From: Buchnera aphidicola (Tetraneura ulmi)
GTDB taxonomy: Bacteria; Pseudomonadota; Gammaproteobacteria; Enterobacterales; Enterobacteriaceae
Assembly: GCF_964058925.1 (NCBI RefSeq)
Contig: NZ_OZ060366.1
Location: forward strand, 162,308-226,307
Length of the DNA: 64,000 nt
Direction: 5' to 3'
Shown here: positions 41,267-51,886 of the stretch, piece after piece
Position numbering within the stretch: the first letter of the stretch is position 1
Layout of the letters: each line of letters starts with the position of its first letter
Position numbers and translations under genes: made by a program
The notes under the pieces: model-generated
The model's database searches: none
What the model was told of the DNA's origin: nothing
Seen by the model: only the letters and a program-made list of their open reading frames with translations

Positions 41267-41693
41267 AAAAATTAAATTTTTTTAGTTTTCATTTAAAATC
41301 GATTATTGTTTTTTTATTTAATTAAAATTATTTATTTTTTTTTATGATTTTAAATTTTTTTTATTTTTTTACTTTTTTTATTAATTTTAAATTATTTTTA
41401 TAATTTTATTTAGTTTTATTAAATGAAATACTTGATACTTGTTAGTATATATATAAGGATATTTTTTTTAAATAAACAATAAAATTAATTTTTTATTTTT
41501 AGAATATAAAATAAAAAAAATATTTCTTTTTTGTTTTTTTTATTTTTTTATTTTTTTAATAAAAATAAGATATTTTAAATATATAGTTTTAGTTTTTTTA
41601 AATTTATTTATTTTGATTAAATTTTTTTTATTTTCAATTAAAAAGATTTTTTAAAAAATATTTATTTTTTTTAGATTAAATACTTACATTTAT
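41267..41693. other. lpd-mtn spacer, no gene
   Basis: 427 bp between the 3' ends of lpd and mtn, nearly all A and T. In Buchnera genomes I recall speD and speE near here; neither is recognisable, so spermidine synthesis genes appear lost at this place. A 19-codon ATG frame near 41424 has no support. No strong terminator hairpin. Confidence 0.5.
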
Positions 41694-42382
41694 TTAAAAA
41701 ATTATTTTTAGTATTGATGTTACTATTAAAAAAATAATTTTACTTGATTTATTAATAAAATTTTTAAAGTCATAATTGCTATTTTCATTAGCTTTGTCAG
41801 ATATGATTCTAATTGATATTAATGGAATGTGTAATACATAGCATACATGAGCTACAGCAGCACATTCCATATCAATTGCAATAGATTTTGGAAAAAAACT
41901 TTTTATTTTCTTGTTTTTTTTATTTGTTCCAACAAATGTATCTCCACTAATGATTAATCCTTCTAAAAAATTATATTTTTTTTTATACATCATTGATTTA
42001 ATTTTTTTTGTGTACGATTCATCTGTTTTAAAAAAAATTGGACAATTAGGTATTTGTCCAATGTTATAATTAAAAGTTCTTAAATCAACATCAAAATAAC
42101 TTATTTTTTTTGCAATTGCGAAATCTCCAGGATTTAATTTTTTAGTTAAAGAACCAGCTGTTCCAATATTTAAGATTAGATTTGGTTTGTATATATGAAT
42201 AAGTAATGTTGTAGCAATTGCCGAAAAAACTTTTCCAATATTTGATTTTAAGATTATAATCTTAGTGGTGTTAATTTTTCCTATATAAAACTTATAGTTA
42301 TAAATTTTTTTTTTTTTATTTTAATTTTTGTTTTTAGAGTTTTTATTTCTTCTTCCATTGCTCCAATAATTCCAATTTTCAT
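41694..42382 (-). pseudogene. mtn: 5'-methylthioadenosine/S-adenosylhomocysteine nucleosidase, frameshifted in an A13 tract
   Basis: Enzyme that cleaves adenine from methylthioadenosine and S-adenosylhomocysteine. The minus-strand frame starts at ATG 42382 (MKIGIIGAMEEEIKTL) and stops early because a run of 13 A (42304-42316 on plus as T) is one base short (or two too long): with one more A the reading continues without any stop through GTAGSLTKKLNPGD to the end at 41694. The two parts together make a full-length enzyme of about 229 residues (E. coli 232) with all catalytic residues kept: Glu12 (AMEEE), the IDMECAAVAH Glu and Asp in RIISDKA. It could be a fresh pseudogene, an assembly error in a homopolymer, or a gene rescued by polymerase slippage. 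The downstream part alone is visible from ATG 41993 (99 codons). Located between lpd and erpA. Confidence 0.85.
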
Positions 42383-42427
42383 TTTTTTTCCTGGTTATTT
42401 AATGAAATGTAATTTTATTTAAATTAT

Positions 42428-42769
42428 TTAAATATTAAAGGATGATCCACAACTACAAGTGTTTTTAGCATTAGGATTTAAAATAACAAATTTAGAACCC
42501 TCTAAATTTTCAGTAAAATCTATTTTTCCACCAGTAATATACTGTATAGTAATTGGATCTATAATTAATGAAATTCCTAATTTTTTAATTACGATATCGT
42601 CTTCATTAGTTTTTGATTCAAAGATAAATTTATATTGAAAACCTGAACAACCTCCTCCTAAAATGTAAATTCTTAATTTATTTTTTTTTTTATTATTTTT
42701 TTTAATTATTTCTTGTATTTTTAAAGCTGCTTGTTTAGTAATATTAATTAAAATGTCTTTTTGTTTCAT
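42428..42769 (-). CDS. erpA: iron-sulfur cluster insertion protein ErpA
   Basis: A-type carrier that inserts Fe-S clusters into apoproteins. It has 113 residues (E. coli 114). The three ligand cysteines are in [11 protein letters not shown] and CSCGSSF at the C-terminus. The protein is well conserved. The gene lies 45 bp before mtn and 76 bp after ftsZ on minus. Confidence 0.96.
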   Translation of the reverse strand: MKQKDILINITKQAALKIQEIIKKNNKKKNKLRIYILGGGCSGFQYKFIFESKTNEDDIVIKKLGISLIIDPITIQYITGGKIDFTENLEGSKFVILNPNAKNTCSCGSSFNI

Positions 42770-42845
42770 TTTTTTTATTTTTTTTAATTAGTTAATTTTT
42801 CTATTTTAAAAATAGTAATTAGAAATAGGAATTCTTATATAAACA

Positions 42846-43976
42846 TTATTTTCCTTTTTTTCTTAAAAAAGTAGGAATATCTAGGTAGTTTAATGATCTG
42901 TTGAAATTAAAATTAGGCTCGTTTTTTGTTTTTTCTGGGTTTTTTAAGTTTTTATATCTATAACTATTAATAAATATCTCTTTTTTATTTTTTTCTCTTT
43001 GTATGTCTTCGTTTTCTAATTTGTATATAGAAATTCCAGTAGCTACAACAGTAACTCTAAGTGAATCATTTATTTCTGGATCTAAAGAAGTTCCAATTAC
43101 TACAGTTGCATTATCTGAAGAAAAAGATCGAATAGTATTTCCAACAGCTTCAAATTCATCTAATCTTAAGTCAAATCCTGCTGTAATGTTTACTAATACT
43201 CCTTTAGCACCAGATAAATCAATATCTTCTAGTAAAGGACTAGAAACTGCAATTGCTGCTGCTTCTTCAGCTCTATTTTCTCCTGAAGAAATTCCAGAAC
43301 CCATCATAGCGTATCCCATTTCTGACATGACTGTTCTTACGTCTGCAAAATCTACATTCATAAGTCCAGGTCTAGTAATTAATTCAGCAATTCCTTGAAC
43401 AGCCCCCTTTAGAACGTTATTTGCTGCACTAAAGGCATCAAGTAAAGAAATTCCTCTTGATAATACTTTTAATAACTTATCATTTGGAATTGTTATTAGA
43501 GAATCAACATTTTTAGATAATTCGTTAAGTCCTAATTCGGCACAATCCATTCTTTTTTTTCCTTCAAAATGGAAAGGTTTTGTTACGACAGCTACAGTTA
43601 AAATGCCCAATTCTTTTGCTATTTCTGCTATTACTGGAGCAGCTCCAGTTCCGGTTCCTCCTCCCATTCCTGCAGCTATAAATACCATATCTGAACCTTC
43701 TAAACAAGATTGGATTGTTTCTTTATCTTCTTCTGCAGAAGTACGACCTATTTCTGGATTAGCGCCAGCTCCTAACCCCTTTGTTATGTTGTTTCCTATT
43801 TGAATAGTTTGTGCTACTTCAATTTTTCTTAATGCTTGAACATCTGTATTAACAGAAAAAAATTGTACTCCTTCAATTTTTTCTCGTATCATGTACTCTA
43901 CAGCATTACCTCCACCTCCTCCTACACCAATGACTTTTATTACAGCATTACTACTTTGTTCTACTGATTCAAACAT
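42846..43976 (-). CDS. ftsZ: cell division GTPase FtsZ
   Basis: Tubulin-like GTPase that forms the division ring. It has 376 residues (E. coli 383). Nucleotide-binding [13 protein letters not shown] near residue 17, tubulin signature [10 protein letters not shown] near residue 105, T7 loop [11 protein letters not shown] near 205. A short linker leads to the C-terminal peptide [13 protein letters not shown], which matches the FtsA/ZipA-binding tail. It lies 53 bp behind ftsA on minus. Confidence 0.98.
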   Translation of the reverse strand: MFESVEQSSNAVIKVIGVGGGGGNAVEYMIREKIEGVQFFSVNTDVQALRKIEVAQTIQIGNNITKGLGAGANPEIGRTSAEEDKETIQSCLEGSDMVFIAAGMGGGTGTGAAPVIAEIAKELGILTVAVVTKPFHFEGKKRMDCAELGLNELSKNVDSLITIPNDKLLKVLSRGISLLDAFSAANNVLKGAVQGIAELITRPGLMNVDFADVRTVMSEMGYAMMGSGISSGENRAEEAAAIAVSSPLLEDIDLSGAKGVLVNITAGFDLRLDEFEAVGNTIRSFSSDNATVVIGTSLDPEINDSLRVTVVATGISIYKLENEDIQREKNKKEIFINSYRYKNLKNPEKTKNEPNFNFNRSLNYLDIPTFLRKKGK

Positions 43977-44029
43977 TTTTTTTCCTTATTTTAAAATAAA
44001 TTTATAATTTTTTAAAAAAAAGTAATATT

Positions 44030-45295
44030 TTAAAATTTGTTTTTTATCCAATTGTTAATTTTTTTAAAATAAACAGAAAATATATTTTTTTTTTTTAGAT
44101 GTTTATTTTTTTTAAGTTTTTCCATATATATCTTTTTTCCGAAGTGCAGCAATCCAATAGCTGTTGAATAGTTTGGGTCATTTATGTTTTTTGTTATTCC
44201 AGTAATTTTTTTTGGAAATCCAATTCTTACTTTTTTATTGAAAATTTTTTCAGCACACTTAGATACATTCTTCATCTTAGAACCACCTCCTGTTAGAACT
44301 ATTCCAGACAACAGTTGGTATTTGGATCCATTTTTTTTTAATTTTCTTTGTAGAGAAATAATTTCTTGGTTTACTAATTCAAATAATTCTGAGCATCTTG
44401 GTTCGATAATTTCGATTAATTTATCTTTTTTTATTTTTTTGTTTTGTGTTCCTGCAATGTCAGTAGTTAAAATTTTTTCTTTATTTTTTTTATTTGAATT
44501 TATTGCTTTTCCATATAGTGTTTTTATATTTTCTGCATTTATTTGAGAAGTAGAAAAGGCGTATGCAATATCATTAGTAATTGTATTTCCAGCATAAGGG
44601 ATAACTTGACTATGTTTAAGAATTCCAGCTATATAAATTATTATATCCATAGTTCCTCCTCCAATATCAATTAAACATACTCCTAAATTTTTTTCTTCTT
44701 CAGTAAGAACAGCTTCGCTAGAAGCTAAACCAGAAAAAATTAATTGATTAACCTTTAACCCAAATTTTTCTATATATTTTATTAAATTTTGTTCTATTTT
44801 TTTATGACAAGTAATTAAATGTACTTCAGCTTTCATTCTTATTCCAGATAAACCAGTAGGATTTTTTATTCCAGTTTGTTGATCAATTTGATATTCTTGT
44901 GGTAATACATGTAAAATATAATGTTCATTGTAAATTTGAACTGATTTTGCAATAAATATTACATTTTTTATATCTTCTTCGTTTACTTTTCCTTGATTAA
45001 TAGGAACTATTCCAATTTCATTTTGACAGTTGATATCTTTACTCGATAAAGATAGATGTACTGAAGAAATACGACATTTAGACATAATTTCAGCTTGTTG
45101 AATAGACTTTTTTATGCATTTTATTATTGATTCTAAATCGTTTACTGAACCGTTTTTAATACCTTTGGATGAACAATTCCCTATTCCAATTATGTTGATT
45201 AATCCATCAGTTAATATTTCTCCTACTAAAGTAGTTACCTTCGTTGTTCCTATATCAATTCCGAACACTAATTTTTTTTTTGTTGTCGAAATCAT
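44030..45295 (-). CDS. ftsA: cell division protein FtsA
   Basis: Actin-like protein that anchors FtsZ to the membrane. It has 421 residues (E. coli 420). ATP-binding motifs are GIDIGTTKVTTLVGE at the start, CLIDIGGGTMDIIIY and VLTGGGSKMK. The C-terminal amphipathic helix for membrane binding is kept (FKKINNWIKNKF). A 12-A run lies just before that helix. In E. coli ftsQ precedes ftsA; here the next upstream gene on minus is rsmH. Confidence 0.97.
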   Translation of the reverse strand: MISTTKKKLVFGIDIGTTKVTTLVGEILTDGLINIIGIGNCSSKGIKNGSVNDLESIIKCIKKSIQQAEIMSKCRISSVHLSLSSKDINCQNEIGIVPINQGKVNEEDIKNVIFIAKSVQIYNEHYILHVLPQEYQIDQQTGIKNPTGLSGIRMKAEVHLITCHKKIEQNLIKYIEKFGLKVNQLIFSGLASSEAVLTEEEKNLGVCLIDIGGGTMDIIIYIAGILKHSQVIPYAGNTITNDIAYAFSTSQINAENIKTLYGKAINSNKKNKEKILTTDIAGTQNKKIKKDKLIEIIEPRCSELFELVNQEIISLQRKLKKNGSKYQLLSGIVLTGGGSKMKNVSKCAEKIFNKKVRIGFPKKITGITKNINDPNYSTAIGLLHFGKKIYMEKLKKNKHLKKKNIFSVYFKKINNWIKNKF

Positions 45296-45593
45296 TATTT
45301 CCTTAGCCTATTTTTATTTTTTTATAGTAATTTTTTATTAATGTTTTTATTTTTTTCTAAAAATTTTTTTTATAGAAAATAAGTAGTGGATTAAATATTA
45401 ATATTACAAAAAAAAATAAAAAAAATAAAAAAAAATAAGATTTTTAATTTATATTAATAATATTGATTAATAATTAAACTTATTTTTTTTATTATTTTTA
45501 AAATAGAAGATTATTTTTTATATTTTAAATATATAGTTTATTTTCCATTTTTTTGAATTGATTTAATTAAATTTTTAGATAAAAATATTTTTT
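45296..45593. other. ftsA-rsmH spacer where the murein cluster is missing
   Basis: 298 bp of AT-only sequence. In E. coli and several Buchnera strains the region between rsmH (mraW) and ftsA carries ftsL, ftsI, murE, murF, mraY, murD, ftsW, murG, murC, ddlB and ftsQ. None of these is visible here; I see no coding remnant. Confidence 0.6.
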
Positions 45594-46547
45594 TTATAAG
45601 GTTTCGGAAACTCTTAGTATAGCACTTCTTGATCGAGGGTTTTTTTTAATTTCATTTTTATTTGGTGAAATTTTCTTAATGTTTTTTAATCTAATTTTTT
45701 TTTGTTTTTGTAAGTTATTTTCTAAAATAGATAATTTTTTTGGAATATTGTTGTATGTAGAATTATTTAAAATAAAGTTTTTTACTTTTTTATCTTCTAA
45801 TGAGTGAAAACTTATTATTAAGATTCTGCTTTTTTTGTTCATTACATCTAATATGTTTTTTAATGCTATATCTAATTCTTTTAATTCTTGATTTACATGT
45901 ATTCTTATTGCTTGAAAACTTCTGGTTGCAGGATGTTTTTTTCTTTTTTTTTTTGATTTTGGAATAGTACTGCAAATCAAGTTTGCTAATTCATTAGTTC
46001 TAGTAATTATTTTCTTTTTATTTTGTTTTTTAATTGCTCTGGCTATTTTTTTTGCATATCTTTCTTCTCCATATTTTTTTAGAATAATAAAGATTTTTTT
46101 TTCTTTTTCTTTTCTTAGCCATTTAGATGCAGAAATATAGTTTTTTTGATTCATTCTCATGTCTAATGGACCATCATTAATAAAAGAGAAACCACGTTTT
46201 GGATTATCTAATTGAGGAGATGAAACTCCTAAATCAAATAATATTCCATCAATTTTTTTTTTAATTCCTAGTTTAGTAGCATAATTATAAATTTTTGAAA
46301 AGCTTCCATAAATAAAATAAAATCTAGGATCAGTTATTTTTTCTGCTTCTTTTTTAATTTCAGGGTCTTTGTCTATTGCATATATTTTTCCGTTTTTTCC
46401 TAATTTTTTTAAAATTTCTTTAGTATGTCCTCCATATCCAAAAGTTGCATCAACATATATTCCGTTTTTTTTTATTTTTAAATATTTAATAATTTCTTTT
46501 TTCATTACTGCAATGTGAGAATATTTTTTATTTATTTTCTGTTCCAT
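45594..46547 (-). CDS. rsmH: 16S rRNA (cytosine-1402-N4)-methyltransferase
   Basis: Methylates C1402 of 16S rRNA. It has 317 residues (E. coli 313). S-adenosylmethionine-binding motif YVDATFGYGGHTKEIL near residue 32, GILFDLGVSSPQLD and RGFSFINDGPLDMRM, and the C-terminal PRSRSAILRVSE are all typical. This is the first gene of the ancestral division/cell-wall cluster; its old neighbours are gone. No clear Shine-Dalgarno. Confidence 0.96.
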   Translation of the reverse strand: MEQKINKKYSHIAVMKKEIIKYLKIKKNGIYVDATFGYGGHTKEILKKLGKNGKIYAIDKDPEIKKEAEKITDPRFYFIYGSFSKIYNYATKLGIKKKIDGILFDLGVSSPQLDNPKRGFSFINDGPLDMRMNQKNYISASKWLRKEKEKKIFIILKKYGEERYAKKIARAIKKQNKKKIITRTNELANLICSTIPKSKKKRKKHPATRSFQAIRIHVNQELKELDIALKNILDVMNKKSRILIISFHSLEDKKVKNFILNNSTYNNIPKKLSILENNLQKQKKIRLKNIKKISPNKNEIKKNPRSRSAILRVSETL

Positions 46548-46578
46548 TTTTTTATCGATATTTTTATTTTTTAAATGT

Positions 46579-47052
46579 TTATTCTAATTTTGTAATACTT
46601 ATTATACCAGAACGAGTTAATTCTAATATATTTGTTTTTTTTTTAATTAGATTTAAAAATTTATCTATGTTTTCGTTAGTTTCAGATAGTTGTATTATGT
46701 TATAAAGATTTTTTTTTAAAATTATTTTTCCTTGAAATTTTTCGATTATTTCTAGTATTTTTTTTTCTTCTTTTTCAATATTTATTTTAATTAAAATGAT
46801 TTCTTTTTGTATGTGTTTTTTTTTAATTTCATATACGTTTAAAACATTTATATTTTTTTTAAGTTGTTTTTCAATTTGTGCAATTATTTTTTTATTCCCG
46901 ATGGTTTGGACTGTCATTTTTGATATTGAAGGATCTTCAGTAGGAGCTACGTTAAGACTTTCTATATTATAACCTCTTTGAGAAAATAGACCAATTACTC
47001 TTGATAATGATCCAGATTCGTTTTCTAGTAAAATCGATAAAAATCTTTTCAT
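46579..47052 (-). CDS. ilvH: acetolactate synthase III regulatory subunit
   Basis: Small subunit of acetohydroxyacid synthase III. It has 157 residues (E. coli 163). The N-terminal ACT domain begins MKRFLSILLENESGSLSRVIGLF with the valine-site region GYNIESLNV. The C-terminal domain is present but A-rich. It lies 9 bp after ilvI, so they are translated together. Confidence 0.96.
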   Translation of the reverse strand: MKRFLSILLENESGSLSRVIGLFSQRGYNIESLNVAPTEDPSISKMTVQTIGNKKIIAQIEKQLKKNINVLNVYEIKKKHIQKEIILIKINIEKEEKKILEIIEKFQGKIILKKNLYNIIQLSETNENIDKFLNLIKKKTNILELTRSGIISITKLE

Positions 47053-47061
47053 ATTTTAAAA

Positions 47062-48783
47062 TTACCTGTTTTTTCTTAATAACATGTCTTTCATAGATCC
47101 ATTTTTAATTTGCATTGGATAAACGTGTTCTGAATTATCGATTTTTACATCTATAAATACAAGATTATTTTTGGATAAGTATTCAATTGCAGATTTTAGT
47201 TTCTTTTTTATTTCTCCTGGTTCAGTAATAGATATACCTATATGTCCGTACGATTCCGCTAATTTTATAAAGTTAGGTAAAGATTTCATATACGAATGAG
47301 AATATCTTGAAGAATACATAACATCTTGCCATTGTTTAACCATTCCTAAAGATTTATTATTTAGATTAATAATTAAAATTGCAGTTTTATATTGTTTAGC
47401 AGTAGATAATTCTTGAATATTCATTTGAATACTACCGTCTCCTGTAATGCAAATTACCATTTCTTTTGGAAAAGCGATTTTTACTCCAATTGCTGCAGGT
47501 AATCCAAAACCCATTGTTCCTAATCCTCCAGAATTAATCCATGTTCTAGGATTATTAAATTGATAGTACTGTGCTGTAAACATTTGATGTTGTCCAACAT
47601 CGGATGTTACATAAGCTTTTCCTTCTGTAATTTTCCAAAGTGTTTGAATGATTTCTTGTGGTTGTATTTTTTTTTTGTTTTTTTTATATTCTAAACTATT
47701 TATAGATTTCCATTTTTTTATGGATTTCCACCATTTTTTTAAAAAATTTTTTCTTTTTTCTATTTTTTTTTCTTTTAAAAAATTAATCAGTTTATTTAAA
47801 ATATATTTTGCATCTCCTATAATGGAAATATCTGATTTTACTGTTTTTGATATTGAAGTTGGATCGATGTCTATGTGTATAATTTTTGCATATGGACAAT
47901 ATTTGTCTAAATTATTAGTTGTTCTATCATCAAATCTAACTCCAATAGCAAAAATTAAATCAGAATAATGCATAGCCATGTTTGCTTCGTACGTTCCATG
48001 CATACCTAGCATTGCAATACTTTGTTTATGACTTGCTGGAAATGAACCTAACCCCATTAATGAAGTAGTTACTGGTAAGAATAATAATTCTGCAAGAATT
48101 TTTAATTCTTGGTTAGCATTTGAACTAATTACTCCTCCTCCTGAATATATAACAGGTTTTTTTGAAAGAAGTAGTTGTTCTACTATTTTTGGGATGTTTT
48201 CTTCTCCTTCAATATGATTAGGATCATAAGATCTAATATTAATTTTTTTAGGCCAATAATATTGTTTCTTGTTCTTTTTATCCAAAATATTTTTTGGTAA
48301 ATCTATTACTACAGGACCTTTTCTTCCAGTTGATGCTAAGAAAAAAGATTTTTTAAAAATGAGTGGAATTTCTTCTGTTTTTTTTACTAAAAAACTATGT
48401 TTAACTATAGGTCTAGATATCCCAATCATGTCGCATTCCTGAAATGCATCAAATCCAATTAGATGAGAAGCAACTTGTCCAGAAATTATAACCATTGGAA
48501 TTGAGTCCATATAAGCTGTGGCAATTCCTGTAATAGCGTTTGTTGCACCTGGTCCTGATGTTACTAATACAACACCAGTTTTACCTGTTGCTCTTGCATA
48601 TCCGTCTGCCATATGTGTTGCTCCTTGTTCGTGTCTTACCAAAATATGATTAATTTTGTTATCAACTGTTTTCAATGCATCGTAAATATCTAATACAGCA
48701 CCTCCAGGATATCCAAAAATATATTCTATTCCTTGATCAATTAAAGAATGTATTACCATTTCTGAACCAGATAATAGTTTCAC
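47062..48783 (-). CDS. ilvI: acetolactate synthase III catalytic subunit
   Basis: TPP-dependent large subunit; makes acetolactate and acetohydroxybutyrate for valine, leucine and isoleucine. It has 573 residues (E. coli 574). The catalytic Glu is in [18 protein letters not shown], and the TPP/Mg motif is [15 protein letters not shown] with [11 protein letters not shown]. The start is GTG with AGGAG 6-7 nt upstream, which fixes it. The product feeds the leucine genes at 27-32 kb. Confidence 0.97.
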   Translation of the reverse strand: MKLLSGSEMVIHSLIDQGIEYIFGYPGGAVLDIYDALKTVDNKINHILVRHEQGATHMADGYARATGKTGVVLVTSGPGATNAITGIATAYMDSIPMVIISGQVASHLIGFDAFQECDMIGISRPIVKHSFLVKKTEEIPLIFKKSFFLASTGRKGPVVIDLPKNILDKKNKKQYYWPKKINIRSYDPNHIEGEENIPKIVEQLLLSKKPVIYSGGGVISSNANQELKILAELLFLPVTTSLMGLGSFPASHKQSIAMLGMHGTYEANMAMHYSDLIFAIGVRFDDRTTNNLDKYCPYAKIIHIDIDPTSISKTVKSDISIIGDAKYILNKLINFLKEKKIEKRKNFLKKWWKSIKKWKSINSLEYKKNKKKIQPQEIIQTLWKITEGKAYVTSDVGQHQMFTAQYYQFNNPRTWINSGGLGTMGFGLPAAIGVKIAFPKEMVICITGDGSIQMNIQELSTAKQYKTAILIINLNNKSLGMVKQWQDVMYSSRYSHSYMKSLPNFIKLAESYGHIGISITEPGEIKKKLKSAIEYLSKNNLVFIDVKIDNSEHVYPMQIKNGSMKDMLLRKNR

Positions 48784-49466
48784 TTTTTTCTCCTTTTGGA
48801 TAAGTTAATCATTTCTTGATTATTTTATAATTATTAAATAATCCACAGTTTTATAAATTGATTTTTTTTGATTAACTTTAAACCGTGATCCGTTATATTG
48901 TATGTAATATTTAAGATAAATATTGATATTAAATTATAAAAAAATAATTCTTTAAGTACAATATGTAAAAAAAATATTTTTTTTTAAACTTTTTATATCT
49001 TTTTTTTAAGAAAATGTTCATTTTAAAAGTTTATAGAATGATTAAAAATTTATGAATAATTATTAAATAATTAAATTTGTATTTTTAAGTTTATATTTTA
49101 TAGTTTATTAATTTTGTATATGATTTTTTTATAATTTAAAATATTATTAAAATATTTTAATAGAATATATTTGAGAATTTATAAAATTAATTAATCAATT
49201 TTATAAAAATAATTGATTTTAGAAAATTTTCAAAATTATTAATAAATAATTGTTTTGGTATATTATTAATTTCATAATTTTAAAAAATAAATAAATATTG
49301 AATCAATGAATAATAAATTATGAAAAAGAAATATTTTTAGGTTTAAGAAAAAATCATTTACACATGTATTGTCTATTTAAATGGATTTTTTTTAATTTTA
49401 TATTTTTTTTAATAATTCAAATTAAATTTAAAAATTTTCATTAATCATAAGTTAGGTATTAATTTT
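48784..49466. other. ilvI-degP divergent spacer, no gene
   Basis: 683 bp between divergent ilvI and degP, almost all A and T. A somewhat GC-richer island at 48880-48898 (AAACCGTGATCCGTTATAT) stands out and may mark a promoter; TTAACT (48872-48877) and TATATT (48894-48899) at 16 bp on plus fit a weak sigma-70 site. TAATCCACA at 48839-48847 is one base from a DnaA box. No leader peptide or RNA gene is seen. Confidence 0.5.
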
Positions 49467-50915
49467 ATGAATAAAAATCTTTTTTTTTTATGTTGTTTCT
49501 TTTTTTGTTTTTTTTTTATACAAGATGTTAATTCTTCGATTGTTTTTAAAAATAATAAAAAATCAGAGTTAATAATACCAACTTTATCGCATGTTCTTGA
49601 TAAAGTAATGCCTTCGGTAGTTAGTATATCTGTTGAAGGGTTTTATCATCGCGATCAAGAGAACATCAATAATAATCATAGTAGTAATAATTATTCAGAT
49701 TTTTTTAAAAACAGTAATTTGAATTTTAAAAAAGAATCATTATTTAGTTTTCAAAAAAAAGATTTTAATTCTAAAGAGAATAAAAATTTTAAAAGTAATA
49801 GTTCTGGAGTATTTTATGCTTCTGGATCTGGAGTAATTATTGATGCAAAAAATGCTTATGTAGTAACGAATAGTCATGTTATTAATCATGCAAGAAAAAT
49901 AGAAGTAGAATTAAACGATCATCGTTCTTATGCAGCTAAATTAGTTGGAAAAGATGTTAGTTCGGACATAGCTGTATTAAAGTTGCAAAACGTTAAAAAT
50001 TTGAAATCTATAAAACTATCTAATTCGGATTTATTAAAAGTAGGTGATTATACATTAGCTATTGGAAATCCTTATGGATTAGGAAATACTGTTACTTTAG
50101 GAATTGTTTCAGCTTTAGGTAGAAGTGGGTTACACCTTGAATATTATGAAAATTTTATTCAAACGGATGCTGCAATTAATCGTGGAAATTCAGGAGGGGC
50201 TTTAGTCAATTTAAGAGGTGAATTAATCGGTATTAATACGGCAATATTAGCTCCTGGTGGAGGTAATATTGGAATAGGTTTTTCTATTCCTAGTAATATG
50301 ATTACTAACGCATCTAAACAGATAGTAAAATATGGATATGTTAAAAGAGGTAAATTAGGAATTATAGGTACAGATTTGAATTCTGAATTAGCAAAGATAA
50401 TGAAAATTAATTTAAGTAAAGGAGTATTTGTTAATCAAGTATTGCCTCATTCTGTGGCTGATAAATCTGGAATTAAACCTGGAGAGATATTAGTTACAAT
50501 TAATGGAAAAATAATTTCAAATTTTTCTTCTTTTCGTGCTGTTATTGGTTCTAATCCAATAGAAAATCCTATAAGTTTAGGAGTTTTTGACGGAAAAAAA
50601 ATCAAAAATATTATACTTAAATTACAATATATTAAATCTAAAAAACATATTTTTCCTGTTCGTTATAAAATTTTAAAAGGTGTTAGTTTTAGTTACTATC
50701 ACTTTAAAAAAATAAAATTTGTTAAAATAAAATCTATTCGCAAAAAGACTCCAGCATGTTTTAGTGGTTTTAAAGTAAATGATGTGATTTTAAAAATTAA
50801 TAACGATTGTATTCATAGCTTATTAGATTTGAAGAAAGCATTGAATAAAAACTCTTCAACATTAGTTTTTCGTGTTTTTCGTTCTGGTAGAATAGTTTAT
50901 TTAACATTAAAATAA
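49467..50915 (+). CDS. degP: periplasmic serine protease/chaperone DegP
   Basis: Degrades or refolds misfolded envelope proteins. It has 482 residues (E. coli precursor 474). A signal peptide of about 24 residues (MNKNLFFLCC..., very Phe-rich) is followed by the protease domain with triad H137 (TNSHVINH), D167 (SSDIAVLKL) and S242 (GNSGGALVN), then two PDZ domains (about 295-385 and 395-482). The LA-loop segment is Asn/Ser/Phe-rich. The gene converges with dapD at a clear hairpin. Confidence 0.96.
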   Translation: MNKNLFFLCCFFFCFFFIQDVNSSIVFKNNKKSELIIPTLSHVLDKVMPSVVSISVEGFYHRDQENINNNHSSNNYSDFFKNSNLNFKKESLFSFQKKDFNSKENKNFKSNSSGVFYASGSGVIIDAKNAYVVTNSHVINHARKIEVELNDHRSYAAKLVGKDVSSDIAVLKLQNVKNLKSIKLSNSDLLKVGDYTLAIGNPYGLGNTVTLGIVSALGRSGLHLEYYENFIQTDAAINRGNSGGALVNLRGELIGINTAILAPGGGNIGIGFSIPSNMITNASKQIVKYGYVKRGKLGIIGTDLNSELAKIMKINLSKGVFVNQVLPHSVADKSGIKPGEILVTINGKIISNFSSFRAVIGSNPIENPISLGVFDGKKIKNIILKLQYIKSKKHIFPVRYKILKGVSFSYYHFKKIKFVKIKSIRKKTPACFSGFKVNDVILKINNDCIHSLLDLKKALNKNSSTLVFRVFRSGRIVYLTLK

Positions 50916-50948
50916 AAATATGGTTTTTTGATTTTTCTATAAATAATT

Positions 50949-50988
50949 TCTAGTCCGTTTTTTGATCATTAGTTTTAAGCGGACTAGA
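50949..50988. terminator. hairpin terminator between degP and dapD
   Basis: TCTAGTCCG (50949-50957) and CGGACTAGA (50980-50988) form a 9-bp stem, extendable with G-U and A-U pairs to about 12. TTATATTTTTT follows on plus. It lies between the 3' ends of convergent degP and dapD and is GC-rich for this genome. Confidence 0.75.
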
Positions 50989-51023
50989 TTATATTTTTTA
51001 GAATAAAATTTATTTCTTTTTTT

Positions 51024-51854
51024 TTATTTTTTTATTTCATTTTCTCTTAACAATTTATTTATTTGTACTTTACTTAGAGTTTTATCATTTACATTCTTTA
51101 CTATTACAGCACAGTATAAATTGTGGGTTTTATCTTTTGAAGGTAAACTACCTGAAACAACTACTGATTTTTTTGGGATTTTTCCATAAGATATTTCTCC
51201 AGTTTCTCGGTTGTAAATTTTAGTGCTTTTTCCAATAAATACTCCCATAGAAACTACAGATCCTTCTTCTACAATAACTCCTTCTACAATTTCAGATCTA
51301 GCTCCGATAAAACAGTTATCTTCAATTATTGTTGGATTGTCTTGAATAGGTTCTAAAACTCCTCCAATGCCTACTCCTCCAGATATATGTACATTTTTTC
51401 CTATTTGCGCACAAGAACCAATTGTTGACCAGGTATCTATCATAGTATTTTTATCTATATAAGCTCCAATATTAATAAATGAAGGCATAAGAATAGTATT
51501 CTTTTGTATACATGCTCCAAAACGAACTGTTGCAGTTGGAGCTAATCTAATTTTTTCTTTTTTAAATCTTTCATAAGTATATTGAGAATATTTTAAAGGT
51601 ATTTTATCAAAATAAGGATTTTTAGAATTTTCAATTATTTTATTTTCATTAAAATATAATGAAAGTAATATAGTTTTTTTTATCCATTGGTGAGTGATCC
51701 ACTTTTGATTTATTTTTTCACATATTCTTAATTTTCCTTCGTTTAAAAAAGATAATATTTCGTTTATTATTTTTAATAACTTTTCGTTATTATTTTTTTT
51801 TTTTAATATTTCTTTTTCGTCAAATGCTTTTTCGATTATTTTTTTATAATTCAT
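51024..51854 (-). CDS. dapD: 2,3,4,5-tetrahydropyridine-2,6-dicarboxylate N-succinyltransferase
   Basis: Succinylates tetrahydrodipicolinate in the lysine/diaminopimelate pathway. It has 276 residues (E. coli 274). An N-terminal helical domain (1-~100) precedes left-handed parallel beta-helix hexapeptide repeats ([32 protein letters not shown]), and the active-site region [14 protein letters not shown] is intact. It lies 32 bp after map on minus. With no murein genes seen here, diaminopimelate may be used mainly for lysine. Confidence 0.97.
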   Translation of the reverse strand: MNYKKIIEKAFDEKEILKKKNNNEKLLKIINEILSFLNEGKLRICEKINQKWITHQWIKKTILLSLYFNENKIIENSKNPYFDKIPLKYSQYTYERFKKEKIRLAPTATVRFGACIQKNTILMPSFINIGAYIDKNTMIDTWSTIGSCAQIGKNVHISGGVGIGGVLEPIQDNPTIIEDNCFIGARSEIVEGVIVEEGSVVSMGVFIGKSTKIYNRETGEISYGKIPKKSVVVSGSLPSKDKTHNLYCAVIVKNVNDKTLSKVQINKLLRENEIKK

Positions 51855-51886
51855 AATTTTTCCAAAATTATATTAATTGAATGATT

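Noticed and set aside
41424-41483. 19-codon ATG frame in the lpd-mtn spacer
   Set aside because: Too short, no SD at the right distance and no similarity; expected by chance.
48839-48847. DnaA-box-like TAATCCACA
   Set aside because: A single site with one mismatch, no cluster of boxes, no AT-repeat array or dnaA/dnaN/gidA context; not an origin.
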